Virus record (IMG/VR): IMGVR_UViG_3300035703_000387
Coordinates: 1 to 25,748 of that record
Strand: one strand, 5' to 3'
DNA length: 25,748 nucleotides
Origin: a virus
Positions 17,415-23,024 of this stretch are shown piece after piece. The notes beneath the pieces are model-generated. The model was given only the letters and a program-made list of their open reading frames with translations. It made no database searches and was not told the origin of the DNA. Within the stretch, counting starts at the first letter, position 1. Each line of letters opens with the position of its first letter. The position numbers and the translations under genes were made by a program.

Positions 17415-17485
17415 ACTGATAGCAAGATGGTAAGTGTTGCGTAAAAACAACAGTCTGCCTCTCTGACTATCAGTCGGTTTTTTTT
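17415..17485 (+). ncRNA. Hairpin/terminator module 1 (possible small RNA)
   Basis: ACTGATAG (17415-17422) is the perfect inverted repeat of CTATCAGT (17467-17474). Between them is the 18-nt motif TGTTGCGTAAAAACAACA (17435-17452), itself a 5-bp stem with loop CGTAAAAA. A shorter hairpin, CTGACT-ATC-AGTCGG (17463-17477), followed by eight T (17478-17485), is a terminator that competes with the outer stem. The same 18-nt motif recurs at 20567-20584 ahead of another T-run. Only weak promoter-like bases are seen upstream (TTGATT 17366, TAGATA 17392, spacing too long). The terminator is clear; the RNA is a proposal. Confidence 0.5.
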
Positions 17486-17495
17486 CTGAGATAGC

Positions 17496-17581
17496 CCTAG
17501 AGATCACCCTCAAGTCCACCTCACGATCAACCACTCGCTACCCTCAAGTCCACCTCAAGTCCACCACTCGATCACCACTCG
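17496..17581 (+). repeat. Second phased heptamer array (CCTCAAG/CCACTCG)
   Basis: Heptamers begin at 17496 (CCTAGAG), 17508 (CCTCAAG), 17519 (CCTCACG), 17531 (CCACTCG), 17542 and 17553 (CCTCAAG), 17564 and 17575 (CCACTCG). Spacing is 11-12 bp throughout. CCTCAAGTCCACC itself occurs three times. The units resemble those of the array at 16980-17109, about 390 bp away, and the pair recalls the two arrays that flank the T7 terminal repeat. Confidence 0.7.
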
Positions 17582-17622
17582 CTAATCGGTCTGTTTTCGT
17601 GAGGATCACTCCTAGACAAAAC

Positions 17623-17668
17623 TATCTCATATCGTGAAAGCAAAACCATTGTTTTATCTTGCTATAAT
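17623..17668 (+). promoter_or_regulatory. Promoter of the amidoligase operon with shared upstream element
   Basis: TGCTATAAT (17660-17668) is an extended -10 box; no good -35 lies at the usual distance. Upstream, ATCTCATATCGTGAAA (about 17624-17639) closely matches TTCTCACATCGTGAAA at 20808-20823 before the other strong promoter, and both are followed by CAAAA and CCATTG. The core TCAYATCGTGA is a near-palindrome, which suggests a common regulator. Transcription would start near 17675 and cover the 39-aa gene. Confidence 0.6.
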
Positions 17669-17703
17669 CGGGCATGGCATTTGCCATTCACTAGGAGAAA
17701 ATA

Positions 17704-17823
17704 ATGTTAAAACTATTGGATCGTGTATTAGGCATTGAGGGTATCACTTGGAGTGAAGTCCTTATGGGATTAGCCCTAGCGTTTGCTTTTTGGTTTGCCT
17801 TAGTTGTTTTCTTATCAATATAA
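17704..17823 (+). CDS. 39-aa single-pass membrane protein
   Basis: MLKLLDRVLGIEGITWSEVL is followed by a hydrophobic helix (LMGLALAFAFWFALVVFLSI, residues 20-39). The start has AGGAG at 17693-17697 with 6-nt spacing. It is the first gene behind the promoter at 17660-17668 and lies 9 bp ahead of the amidoligase gene, so it is part of that operon. I recognise no family. It may sit in the inner membrane and act with the amidoligase system or be a small anti-host peptide. Confidence 0.7.
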   Translation: MLKLLDRVLGIEGITWSEVLMGLALAFAFWFALVVFLSI

Positions 17824-17832
17824 GGGGGATAT

Positions 17833-19185
17833 ATGAACTTACTTGCTTATTGGAATGAGGGAATAAACCATATTATTCCTGAAAGAAAGAAAGAACTCAC
17901 AAAAAGTTTTATTGAGAATAACTTGAGGATCAACAGGCAGTCCCGCTTTTCTTTTTATTATAACGATCAAGTAAAGGCTACTCTTAAACTTTATGGGGAG
18001 TTCTCAATAAACTTTAGACGGGCTATAAAAGACGATAACCTCAGCGAGGCAATTTATTTATTAAACAATACATATAGCGAGGTACGATCCTCACATAGAA
18101 CTTGTTGGGTAGATATCCTTGAGGAGAAGTTCTCAGGTGCAAACATACGCCAATGCAACGATTGTGGGGAGTTGATTGACGCTGAGAATGATGACTACTC
18201 CTATGCCTATGATGATTATGTGATCTGCCCTACTTGTCGTGATGAGTGCTACTCATACAGCGACAATCGGGATTGCTATATATCCAATGATGACTATGAG
18301 AATGAGGAGAGAGATGAGGATAGCGAGTATATCAACGAGTACCACTCAAGCGAACTAGGGCATATTCCATCTGAGTTCGATAAGCGTAAAACTAAGGTCT
18401 ATCTTGGCATGGAGTTAGAGGTAGAGGTGAAAGATGGGGATAGATCAGGGAAAGCACAAGAGGTATCGAGTGCAATAAGCGGGTATCGATCACCCATTGA
18501 TGACAATTATTACGACTACTCCACTCTTGAGCATGATGGTTCACTCGATTATGGTTTTGAGATCATTACGGGCTATACGGGTTTAGATGTCCATAGGGAT
18601 CAGTTGAAGTTTTTTAAGAATAGATGGCATGGAGTAAAGAGCCACGATACCAATACTTGTGGACTCCATGTGCATATCTGTAAGTCGGATATGACTATGT
18701 ACCATGCCTCTAAACTGATCCTATTTATCAATGATCCTGACAATCATAGGCTAATCAAGTCTATCGCTAGACGAGATGAGAGTGGATATGCCAAGATCAA
18801 AAACAAGGCAGAGGATAAGCGTTGGATCACTCATGCAAAGCAATTCGACAATCCTCTAAACCACTTGAACGAGGATCGTTATGAGGCATTGAACTTCAAA
18901 AACCCTAAGACAATCGAGTTTAGATTATTCAAGGGGACATTGAAATATGAAACTATCATCTCATGCCTTGAGTTCACTTATGCCTCTTGGTTTTTTGCAA
19001 GGGATACAGGTGCAACAGATTTGACGATCCCTAAGTTTTTAGATTTCATTTGCAAGCCTGAAAATCGGGCAGATACGATCTACCTCAGATCATATCTAGC
19101 GAGTAAGGGGTTCGATCTGCCTAAGTTGGGCCTTGTGAGAACTAATCCGAGAAATGAAGTACCCGCAGAAGTAGCAGAAGTTTAA
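17833..19185 (+). CDS. Amidoligase with N-terminal zinc ribbon
   Basis: The 450-aa protein matches the putative amidoligase family (glutamine synthetase-like COOH-NH2 ligases). Metal and ATP-binding acidic residues lie in GMELEVEV (192-199; E194, E196, E198); EHDGSLDYGFEII (233-245), CGLHVHIC (276-283) and EFRLFKGTL (362-370) are the other family motifs. Ahead of it, residues 108-139 form a Cys-rich zinc ribbon (C108-x2-C111, C132-x2-C135, C139). Family members are predicted to join a carboxylate to an amine using ATP, on peptides, proteins or cell-wall precursors. A glutamine amidotransferase follows directly, which could supply ammonia. The substrate is unknown. AGGGGGA precedes the start. 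Confidence 0.85.
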   Translation: MNLLAYWNEGINHIIPERKKELTKSFIENNLRINRQSRFSFYYNDQVKATLKLYGEFSINFRRAIKDDNLSEAIYLLNNTYSEVRSSHRTCWVDILEEKFSGANIRQCNDCGELIDAENDDYSYAYDDYVICPTCRDECYSYSDNRDCYISNDDYENEERDEDSEYINEYHSSELGHIPSEFDKRKTKVYLGMELEVEVKDGDRSGKAQEVSSAISGYRSPIDDNYYDYSTLEHDGSLDYGFEIITGYTGLDVHRDQLKFFKNRWHGVKSHDTNTCGLHVHICKSDMTMYHASKLILFINDPDNHRLIKSIARRDESGYAKIKNKAEDKRWITHAKQFDNPLNHLNEDRYEALNFKNPKTIEFRLFKGTLKYETIISCLEFTYASWFFARDTGATDLTIPKFLDFICKPENRADTIYLRSYLASKGFDLPKLGLVRTNPRNEVPAEVAEV

Positions 19186-19212
19186 TTTTTTAATAACTAG
19201 GAGAATTTGAAA

Positions 19213-20184
19213 ATGTGTTTATTGATTACTCAGAAGTCCACCTCACCCGCTTTAAGTGATGAGTGGCTAAAAGATTTTTATTCTTACAACGCTGATGGAG
19301 TAGGGGTTATGTTTTCTGATAGCGATACTCTCGTTATCGAGAAAATACTCCCTAAGAATGAGAAAGCGTTTATCAAGTTCTATCGGAAGCATATCCAAGG
19401 GAGAGATTGTGCATTTCACCTGAGAATGAGAACTCATGGCAATATCGATCTTGAGAACTGCCACCCTTACATGGTTCTCAATATGGCAGAGCATGGCATG
19501 GACTTATGGCTAATGCACAATGGCATTTTGACAACGGGCAATAGTGCTGATCCCTCAAAGTCGGATACATGGCACTACATTAAGGACTATCTCAGACCCA
19601 TGTTAGTAGATAACCCTGAGTTCGCTTTTCACCCTTCATTTGCTGAGATCGTTGGTAAGCATATCGGGGAGAGCAATAAGTTCGTGCTTATGGATAACTT
19701 AGGCAGACAAGTCATTATCAACGAGCAAGCGGGGGTCTATTGGGGGGGATTATGGCTATCGAATGAGTACGCTTGGAGTGCTACCTATAACTCCTCAGAT
19801 AAACCCATAGACGATCTTAAACTAGCCCAAGAGCAGATCAACGATAAACCCGTAAAACACTCATACAGCACTCCATTGTCGGGCTACTATGATAAGCAAT
19901 ACGGGTCATATCCTGATGAGGTTTTATATGATGAGATCGAAAACATTTATGCTGAGTTCGAGCATGAGGGTTTAATGGAATGTGCAAGCGTTGGGTTCAA
20001 CACTATGCTTGATTTTGCTGATCGTTTTGGTGCTGAGAGTTTTGTCGAGATCGCTTACATGGCTATCGATAAGGCAATAAGCGAGGAGTGGTTTATCAAG
20101 GTTATAAACGATCATAAGATGGCATTAGAGGCGTTTCCATACTTGGCAGATCAACAATATGCTCAAGAGTTGGAGTATGTCTAA
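19213..20184 (+). CDS. Class II glutamine amidotransferase (Ntn hydrolase)
   Basis: I start at ATG 19213, not TTG 19207, because this exposes Cys2 (M-C-LLITQ) as the N-terminal nucleophile after Met removal, the rule for class II amidotransferases; AGGAG at 19199-19203 fits. The 323-aa protein also has FHLRMRTHGNIDLENCHPY (68-86), the glutamine-binding region, and MHNG (101-104). It should hydrolyse glutamine and release ammonia. The C-terminal half, after about 200, is acidic and unlike a synthetase domain, so the acceptor enzyme is likely the amidoligase coded 27 bp upstream. It overlaps the next small gene by one base. Confidence 0.87.
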   Translation: MCLLITQKSTSPALSDEWLKDFYSYNADGVGVMFSDSDTLVIEKILPKNEKAFIKFYRKHIQGRDCAFHLRMRTHGNIDLENCHPYMVLNMAEHGMDLWLMHNGILTTGNSADPSKSDTWHYIKDYLRPMLVDNPEFAFHPSFAEIVGKHIGESNKFVLMDNLGRQVIINEQAGVYWGGLWLSNEYAWSATYNSSDKPIDDLKLAQEQINDKPVKHSYSTPLSGYYDKQYGSYPDEVLYDEIENIYAEFEHEGLMECASVGFNTMLDFADRFGAESFVEIAYMAIDKAISEEWFIKVINDHKMALEAFPYLADQQYAQELEYV

Positions 20185-20306
20185 TGCTGATTAAACCCCA
20201 TAAGAGGACTGATAGACCTGAGGATCAACGCTTACGCTGTCCGATATGCAAAACCCCTAAGCGTTGGGGTTCCAATGTGATTTGCGGGAGATGTCGAAGT
20301 CCATAA
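20184..20306 (+). CDS. 40-aa zinc-ribbon protein
   Basis: The gene begins at a TAATG overlap with the amidotransferase stop and encodes a very basic 40-aa protein with CPIC (19-22) and CGRC (34-37), a four-Cys zinc ribbon with 11 residues between the pairs. Many phage mini-proteins of this form bind nucleic acid or host enzymes. It closes the amidoligase operon, and a terminator lies 24 bp downstream. No family is recognised. Coupled start and intact zinc ligands make it a credible gene despite its size. Confidence 0.7.
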   Translation: MLIKPHKRTDRPEDQRLRCPICKTPKRWGSNVICGRCRSP

Positions 20307-20330
20307 CAACGCTGTAAAGCATTAAACAGA

Positions 20331-20360
20331 AAACCCTTAGGTATCCCCTGAGGGTTTTTT
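20331..20360 (+). terminator. Terminator of the amidoligase operon
   Basis: AAACCCTTAGG (20331-20341) pairs with CCTGAGGGTTT (20347-20357), 11 bp with one G-T pair and a 5-nt loop, then T to 20360. Confidence 0.9.
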
Positions 20361-20417
20361 ATTTGGTGCTTATGGATCGATCTTGGGGGTTCTCTAGCGA
20401 TCTGATACACGATTATA

Positions 20418-20459
20418 TGCTCTATTAGACCCCATAAAACGGGTCATAGGGCATTTTTT
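20418..20459 (+). terminator. Second terminator, 60 bp downstream
   Basis: TGCTCTATTAGACCC (20418-20432) pairs with GGGTCATAGGGCA (20441-20453), about 13 bp with a 2-nt bulge, followed by six T (20454-20459). The 57 bp between the two terminators hold no gene. Doubling suggests that read-through into the control region downstream must be avoided. Confidence 0.8.
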
Positions 20460-20501
20460 ATAGGGGGGTAAGGTGCAAGTATCAGAAAACTAGAAAATGC
20501 C

Positions 20502-20529
20502 TTGACGGGTCTAAAAATGCCTTTAGAAT
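20502..20529 (+). promoter_or_regulatory. Candidate sigma70 promoter ahead of module 2
   Basis: TTGACG (20502-20507), 16-nt spacer, TAGAAT (20524-20529). It lies directly behind two terminators and would start a transcript near 20536 that runs into the hairpin motif and T-run at 20567-20619. Confidence 0.55.
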
Positions 20530-20547
20530 CGATTTGCTTATAAGTAC

Positions 20548-20619
20548 GGGACTTGTACGGCAGCGTTGTTGCGTAAAAACAACACTTAGTGATTTTTCGG
20601 GAAAACCTGTCCTTTTTTT
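20548..20619 (+). ncRNA. Hairpin/T-run module 2 (possible small RNA)
   Basis: It contains the second exact copy of the 18-nt motif TGTTGCGTAAAAACAACA (20567-20584). A short outer stem, GGGAC (20548-20552) with GTCCT (20609-20613), precedes a run of seven T (20613-20619). Distance from motif start to T-run is 46 nt, against 43 nt in the copy at 17415-17485. With the promoter at 20502-20529 it would give an RNA of about 84 nt. The repeat is certain, the RNA is inferred. Confidence 0.45.
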
Positions 20620-20621
20620 AA

Positions 20622-20860
20622 TCTCGAACTCTTGGCCGATCATTTTTCAGGGTTTACCGCAAACTCTTGGCCGATCCTCTTTCTACCTTTGCCGCATACG
20701 CCTGGCCGATCAAAAATGTATCGTATAATATACAAAAGCAGCGACTAAAGCATCATATATGTTACATAAAGTCAGTTAATGTAATACTTATGATTCATTA
20801 GGTAACTTTCTCACATCGTGAAACAAAATCCATTGACACTCCGCAAAAGTATGGCCGATA
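20622..20860 (+). repeat. Four 20-nt repeats ending in TGGCCGAT (operator or iteron-like)
   Basis: Copies at 20622-20641, 20657-20676, 20692-20711 and 20841-20860 follow the pattern CCGCAAACTCTTGGCCGATC; the first deviates in its first five bases and the fourth in the middle. The first three start exactly 35 bp apart. The fourth lies over the spacer and -10 box of the promoter at 20833-20862, which suggests that the bound protein controls that promoter. A weak TATAAT (20724-20729) follows copy 3. From 20712 to 20808 I see nothing else. Confidence 0.8.
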
Positions 20861-20862
20861 AT
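20808..20862 (+). promoter_or_regulatory. Strong sigma70 promoter with two regulator sites
   Basis: TTGACA (20833-20838), 18-nt spacer, GATAAT (20857-20862). The palindromic element TCACATCGTGA (20811-20821) sits just upstream and is shared with the promoter at 17660-17668. Repeat copy 4 (20841-20860) covers the core promoter, so repression there is likely. Transcription should start near 20869-20870. Confidence 0.75.
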
Positions 20863-20869
20863 CCGTATA

Positions 20870-20977
20870 TGTCCTGACCCAAGGACAATAATACGTGGGG
20901 GTCACTGGCGGACGCTGAGAAGTCTTCAGACAATAGATGACAAACGAGAGGGCATTCCTTTGAGTGTCCTCTTTTTT
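20870..20977 (+). ncRNA. Leader RNA of about 108 nt ending in a terminator
   Basis: The stretch from the expected start to the T-run is structured: GTCC-GGAC and TGACCC-GGGTCA pairings near its 5' end, CTGAG-TTCAG in the middle, and a terminator hairpin GAGGGCATTC (20948-20957) with GAGTGTCCTC (20962-20971) followed by six T (20972-20977). It lies between a strong promoter and the gene at 21001, so it is either an attenuated leader for the methyltransferase operon or a free small RNA. A possible 8-codon leader peptide (MTNERAFL, 20937-20963) ends inside the terminator but has no ribosome binding site. Confidence 0.5.
20948..20977 (+). terminator. Intrinsic terminator upstream of the methyltransferase operon
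   Basis: Ten paired positions (two G-T) with loop CTTT (20958-20961) and six T. It stands 23 bp before the start of the next gene, so read-through or antitermination is needed to express that operon from the upstream promoter. Confidence 0.85.
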
Positions 20978-21000
20978 GTTATGACTAAAGGAGATTACAA

Positions 21001-21177
21001 ATGCAAGTATCGAAATACACAAGCAGCAAACGTGGTCAGATGCAAGCCATTGCTGATGACTTAGGCAAACCCTACGAGGAACTAGAACCTTGGGTTGATT
21101 ACGACCCTATCACAATCGATGAGATCGCCTGGCAAGTCCACAAGGGACGTTCCGGAGTGGTCTGGACTGGAGATTGA
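21001..21177 (+). CDS. 58-aa protein upstream of the methyltransferase, unknown
   Basis: MQVSKYTSSKRGQMQAIADD... ends WTGD and stops immediately before the methyltransferase ATG. The ribosome binding site AAGGAG (20988-20993) is strong. The N-terminal part is basic with a small helix, the middle acidic and aromatic (EELEPWVDYDPITIDE), followed by IAWQVHKGRSGVVW. I recognise no family. Direct abutment with the methyltransferase indicates co-translation and perhaps a joint role. Confidence 0.75.
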   Translation: MQVSKYTSSKRGQMQAIADDLGKPYEELEPWVDYDPITIDEIAWQVHKGRSGVVWTGD

Positions 21178-21927
21178 ATGAAAGTATTAGACCTGTTTAG
21201 CGGGATCGGGGGGTTTGCCCTTGGTCTTGATCGAGCGGGAATGGAAACAGTTGCTTTTTGCGATATAGATCAAGCAGCTAGGAATGTGTTGCGACACCGT
21301 TTTCCTAACGTTCCCATATTTGACGACGTATCTACATTGACGAAGGACACATTAGACCACCATGGAATCACAGTTGACGCTATTGTTGGAGGATTCCCCT
21401 GCCAAGACATCTCACTCGTTGGAAAAGGTGGGGGATTGTCAGGAGAACGCTCAGGCCTCTGGTTTGAGTTCCACAGGCTTATCAAAGAGATCCGTCCGAA
21501 GTTCATCATTGCGGAGAACGTCTCAGCCCTTCGCACTAGAGGACTGGACGAAGTGCTCAGGAGCCTCGCTGAAATCGGGTATGATGCGGAGTGGCATTGT
21601 ATACCCGCTTCAACCGTTGGTGCACCACACCGCAGAGACCGCATTTGGATTATTGGCTACCCCAACAACATCCCAGAGTTGGAAACCTCTCCGGTGCTTA
21701 TGCCCGACGGAAGCAGCTGGAAAGCACGGGAAGACATTGGTAGGCGATATTGGGGATCGATATCCCGAACACGTAGGCCAATACCTGAATCCATCTGTAT
21801 GCGAGTGGATGATGGGCTTCCCAATCGGGTGGACCGACACAAGCAACTCGGAAACGCTGTAGTTCCTGCAATTCCTGAGATAATAGGAAAATCCATTATG
21901 GAGAGAATGTATGATCAACGAACATGA
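21178..21927 (+). CDS. C5-cytosine DNA methyltransferase (Dcm-type)
   Basis: The 249-aa enzyme has the motif order of C5 methyltransferases: motif I DLFSGIGGF (5-13) for S-adenosylmethionine, motif IV GGFPCQDIS with catalytic C75, motif VI ENV (113-115), motif VIII RRDRIW (152-157) and motifs IX-X ending QLGNAVVP (223-230). The target recognition stretch between VIII and IX is only about 65 residues, short for the family, so specificity may be simple. No restriction endonuclease is visible, so it probably protects phage DNA from host restriction or changes gene expression. A long +1 frame is open within it (21362-21862). It overlaps the next gene by 17 nt. Confidence 0.93.
   Translation: MKVLDLFSGIGGFALGLDRAGMETVAFCDIDQAARNVLRHRFPNVPIFDDVSTLTKDTLDHHGITVDAIVGGFPCQDISLVGKGGGLSGERSGLWFEFHRLIKEIRPKFIIAENVSALRTRGLDEVLRSLAEIGYDAEWHCIPASTVGAPHRRDRIWIIGYPNNIPELETSPVLMPDGSSWKAREDIGRRYWGSISRTRRPIPESICMRVDDGLPNRVDRHKQLGNAVVPAIPEIIGKSIMERMYDQRT
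21362..21862 (+). other. Long overlapping +1 frame inside the methyltransferase gene (possible dual coding)
   Basis: A 166-codon frame, shifted +1 against the methyltransferase, starts at ATG 21362 without a clear ribosome binding site. It reads LLEDSPAKTSHSLEK, SGMMRSGIVYPLQPL, LLATPTTSQSWKP and LNPSVCEWMMGFPIGWTD. I recall patterns such as LLPTPTASD and EWLMGFPIGWT from many phage proteins labelled methyltransferase-related. Here each lies on the same DNA as a genuine methyltransferase motif (GGFPCQDIS, IIGYPNNIP, VDDGLPNRVDR). It may be a real overlapping gene, or an open frame forced by conserved codons that annotation has propagated. Confidence 0.35.
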
Positions 21928-22195
21928 TTTGAATGATTTTGTAACACAGGCACTAGAGACGACTGGTGACGTAGCTCTTGATGTAAAAGAGCACGAGGGC
22001 CAGACTGTCCTAGATATGAAGAACTTCTTACACAAATACACTGAGACTGTCGCCAAGATGCTCTCTGACAAGTGCGATAAGGCTTGGTACTTTGATGCAG
22101 CTAACCTCATCAGACAGACCGCAGGGATCCCCATCTCTGTGTCCTCAGATGTACAGTTGAGCATGAAGCTGCACCCTGAAGATGATCCAGAATAG
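21911..22195 (+). CDS. 94-aa acidic protein, unknown
   Basis: MINEHDLNDFVTQALETTGD... is acidic and mostly helical, with KNFLHKYTETVAKMLSDKCD in the middle and an acidic tail (HPEDDPE). The start overlaps the methyltransferase end by 17 nt with GGAGAG at 21900-21905, and the end overlaps the next gene by 14 nt, so it sits in a tightly packed operon. No family is recognised; size and position fit an early phage accessory protein. Confidence 0.8.
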   Translation: MINEHDLNDFVTQALETTGDVALDVKEHEGQTVLDMKNFLHKYTETVAKMLSDKCDKAWYFDAANLIRQTAGIPISVSSDVQLSMKLHPEDDPE

Positions 22196-22352
22196 GTGGT
22201 TCACCGTTAGGGACGAGGATGGGATAGCTCTTCGATTGTTCGACACCAAGGATGAAGCCGAGAGATTCCTTCAACCTGGCTGGACGATCAACGAGAAGCC
22301 AATCCCGCCTCGCAAGTCAATCTATGAGCTGTTAGGTCCAGCTCCATTTTGA
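22182..22352 (+). CDS. 56-aa protein, unknown
   Basis: The gene begins inside the previous one and encodes MIQNRWFTVRDEDGIALRLF, then DTKDEAERFLQPGW and a C-terminus PRKSIYELLGPAPF. The pattern W-x-V-x-DEDG, then a DEAERFL helix, resembles short phage beta-beta-alpha proteins that read host-derived or DNA ligands, but no function can be named. The codons read normally and the overlap supports it as real. Confidence 0.65.
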   Translation: MIQNRWFTVRDEDGIALRLFDTKDEAERFLQPGWTINEKPIPPRKSIYELLGPAPF

Positions 22353-22361
22353 AAGGTCTGT

Positions 22362-22577
22362 ATGATATTAATCAAGTGGTTAGGGACGATCTTGTGTCTC
22401 ATAGGTATCACTCTCACGAGCTTCAACGTGTACCCATTGAACGTGATTTTTAGTCTCGTCGGGTCTGCCTTGTGGACACTCGCTGGGTTTCTCCAAAGAG
22501 ATCCTCCGTTGTTCCTCGTGGAGTTCGTAGCAGTAGCAATCTATTTCGCAGGGCTTATCTCCTGGTTGGTGATGTGA
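22362..22577 (+). CDS. 71-aa integral membrane protein
   Basis: About three membrane helices are visible: IKWLGTILCLIGITLTSF (4-21), VIFSLVGSALWTLAGFL (28-44) and LVEFVAVAIYFAGLISWLV (52-70), the first followed by NVYPLN. This pattern is common in small membrane proteins of marine and freshwater phages and bacteria of unknown role (DUF6552-like, my recollection). GAAAGG at 22351-22356 precedes the start, and the stop overlaps the next start as TGATG. Confidence 0.8.
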   Translation: MILIKWLGTILCLIGITLTSFNVYPLNVIFSLVGSALWTLAGFLQRDPPLFLVEFVAVAIYFAGLISWLVM

Positions 22578-22744
22578 TGGTTTGGCTTTGTCCACCACTA
22601 AACCTGAAAAACTGGAATAACTGTTGGAAATGGAGAGAAGAACTTACGCAGGATGAGCAGCAAGACGATAAATGTGATTATTGTTTGAATAACGAAAGGA
22701 ATCATGATGGCTCGTGTAATTACAAAAAATCGAATTACCCTTGA
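22577..22744 (+). CDS. 55-aa Cys-rich protein, unknown
   Basis: I start at ATG 22577, coupled to the previous stop, instead of a longer upstream start that would run through the membrane protein gene. The product has Cys at 5, 16, 33, 36 and 47 (CDYC core, later GSC) and many Trp/Asn, which suggests a small metal-binding protein. It overlaps the next gene by 38 nt. I recognise no family. Confidence 0.6.
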   Translation: MVWLCPPLNLKNWNNCWKWREELTQDEQQDDKCDYCLNNERNHDGSCNYKKSNYP

Positions 22745-23024
22745 AGAGGACATTCTGAAGATCTGGGATATCAAAACGGATATCGAGACATTCCTTCAGA
22801 TGTATTGTGATAACCCACAGCCGATGAGTGAGGATGATGTTTATAACTACCTCCACTCGATCAGCAATATCCTAGACCTTCGCATGGAGAGGCTCTGGGA
22901 CACCTTCTGTCAGTGCTTCGAGCTGGACGAGTACGCCAGTGAGGAAGCGATCGCTGAGAGAATCAAGCTGTGGCAGGATAGCCAGAAGCAGGACAAACCC
23001 AAAAAGAAAGGGAAGAAAACATGA
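22707..23024 (+). CDS. 105-aa helical protein, unknown
   Basis: I prefer ATG 22707 to the adjacent ATG 22704 because AAAGGA (22695-22700) is then 6 nt away. MARVITKNRITLEEDILKIW is followed by ETFLQMYCDNPQPMSEDDVY and a helical region (YLHSISNILDLRMERLWDTF), and a lysine-rich end (KPKKKGKKT). It is acidic in the middle and basic at the end, possibly interacting with nucleic acid. It shares an ATGA overlap with the next gene. Confidence 0.78.
   Translation: MARVITKNRITLEEDILKIWDIKTDIETFLQMYCDNPQPMSEDDVYNYLHSISNILDLRMERLWDTFCQCFELDEYASEEAIAERIKLWQDSQKQDKPKKKGKKT

Larger units (their letters stand above)
16906..17703. other. Non-coding genome-end (concatemer junction) region
   Basis: Almost 800 bp with no convincing gene. 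In order it holds a phased heptamer array (16980-17109), an AT-rich hairpin (17109-17145), an 11-bp tandem repeat (17149-17173), about 200 bp with only the doubled GGCACAATC near 17334 and 17345, a hairpin/terminator module (17415-17485), a second phased heptamer array (17496-17581), and a promoter (17623-17668). T7 has terminal repeats flanked by arrays of CCTAAAG, placed after gene 19 and before the early genes. The same layout here suggests that virion DNA ends are cut inside this region. Confidence 0.7.

Noticed and set aside
20622-20711. Regularly spaced repeats that could be taken for CRISPR
   Set aside because: Repeats are 20 nt and imperfect, spacers only 15 nt, just three regular copies, no cas gene.
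20889-20905. T7 promoter-like TAATACG followed by TCACT
   Set aside because: The two parts are 4 nt too far apart and the TATAGGG end is missing; it lies within the leader RNA.
21610-22164. 184-codon - strand frame across the methyltransferase end
   Set aside because: Opposes several coupled + strand genes with ribosome binding sites; no motif and no start signal.
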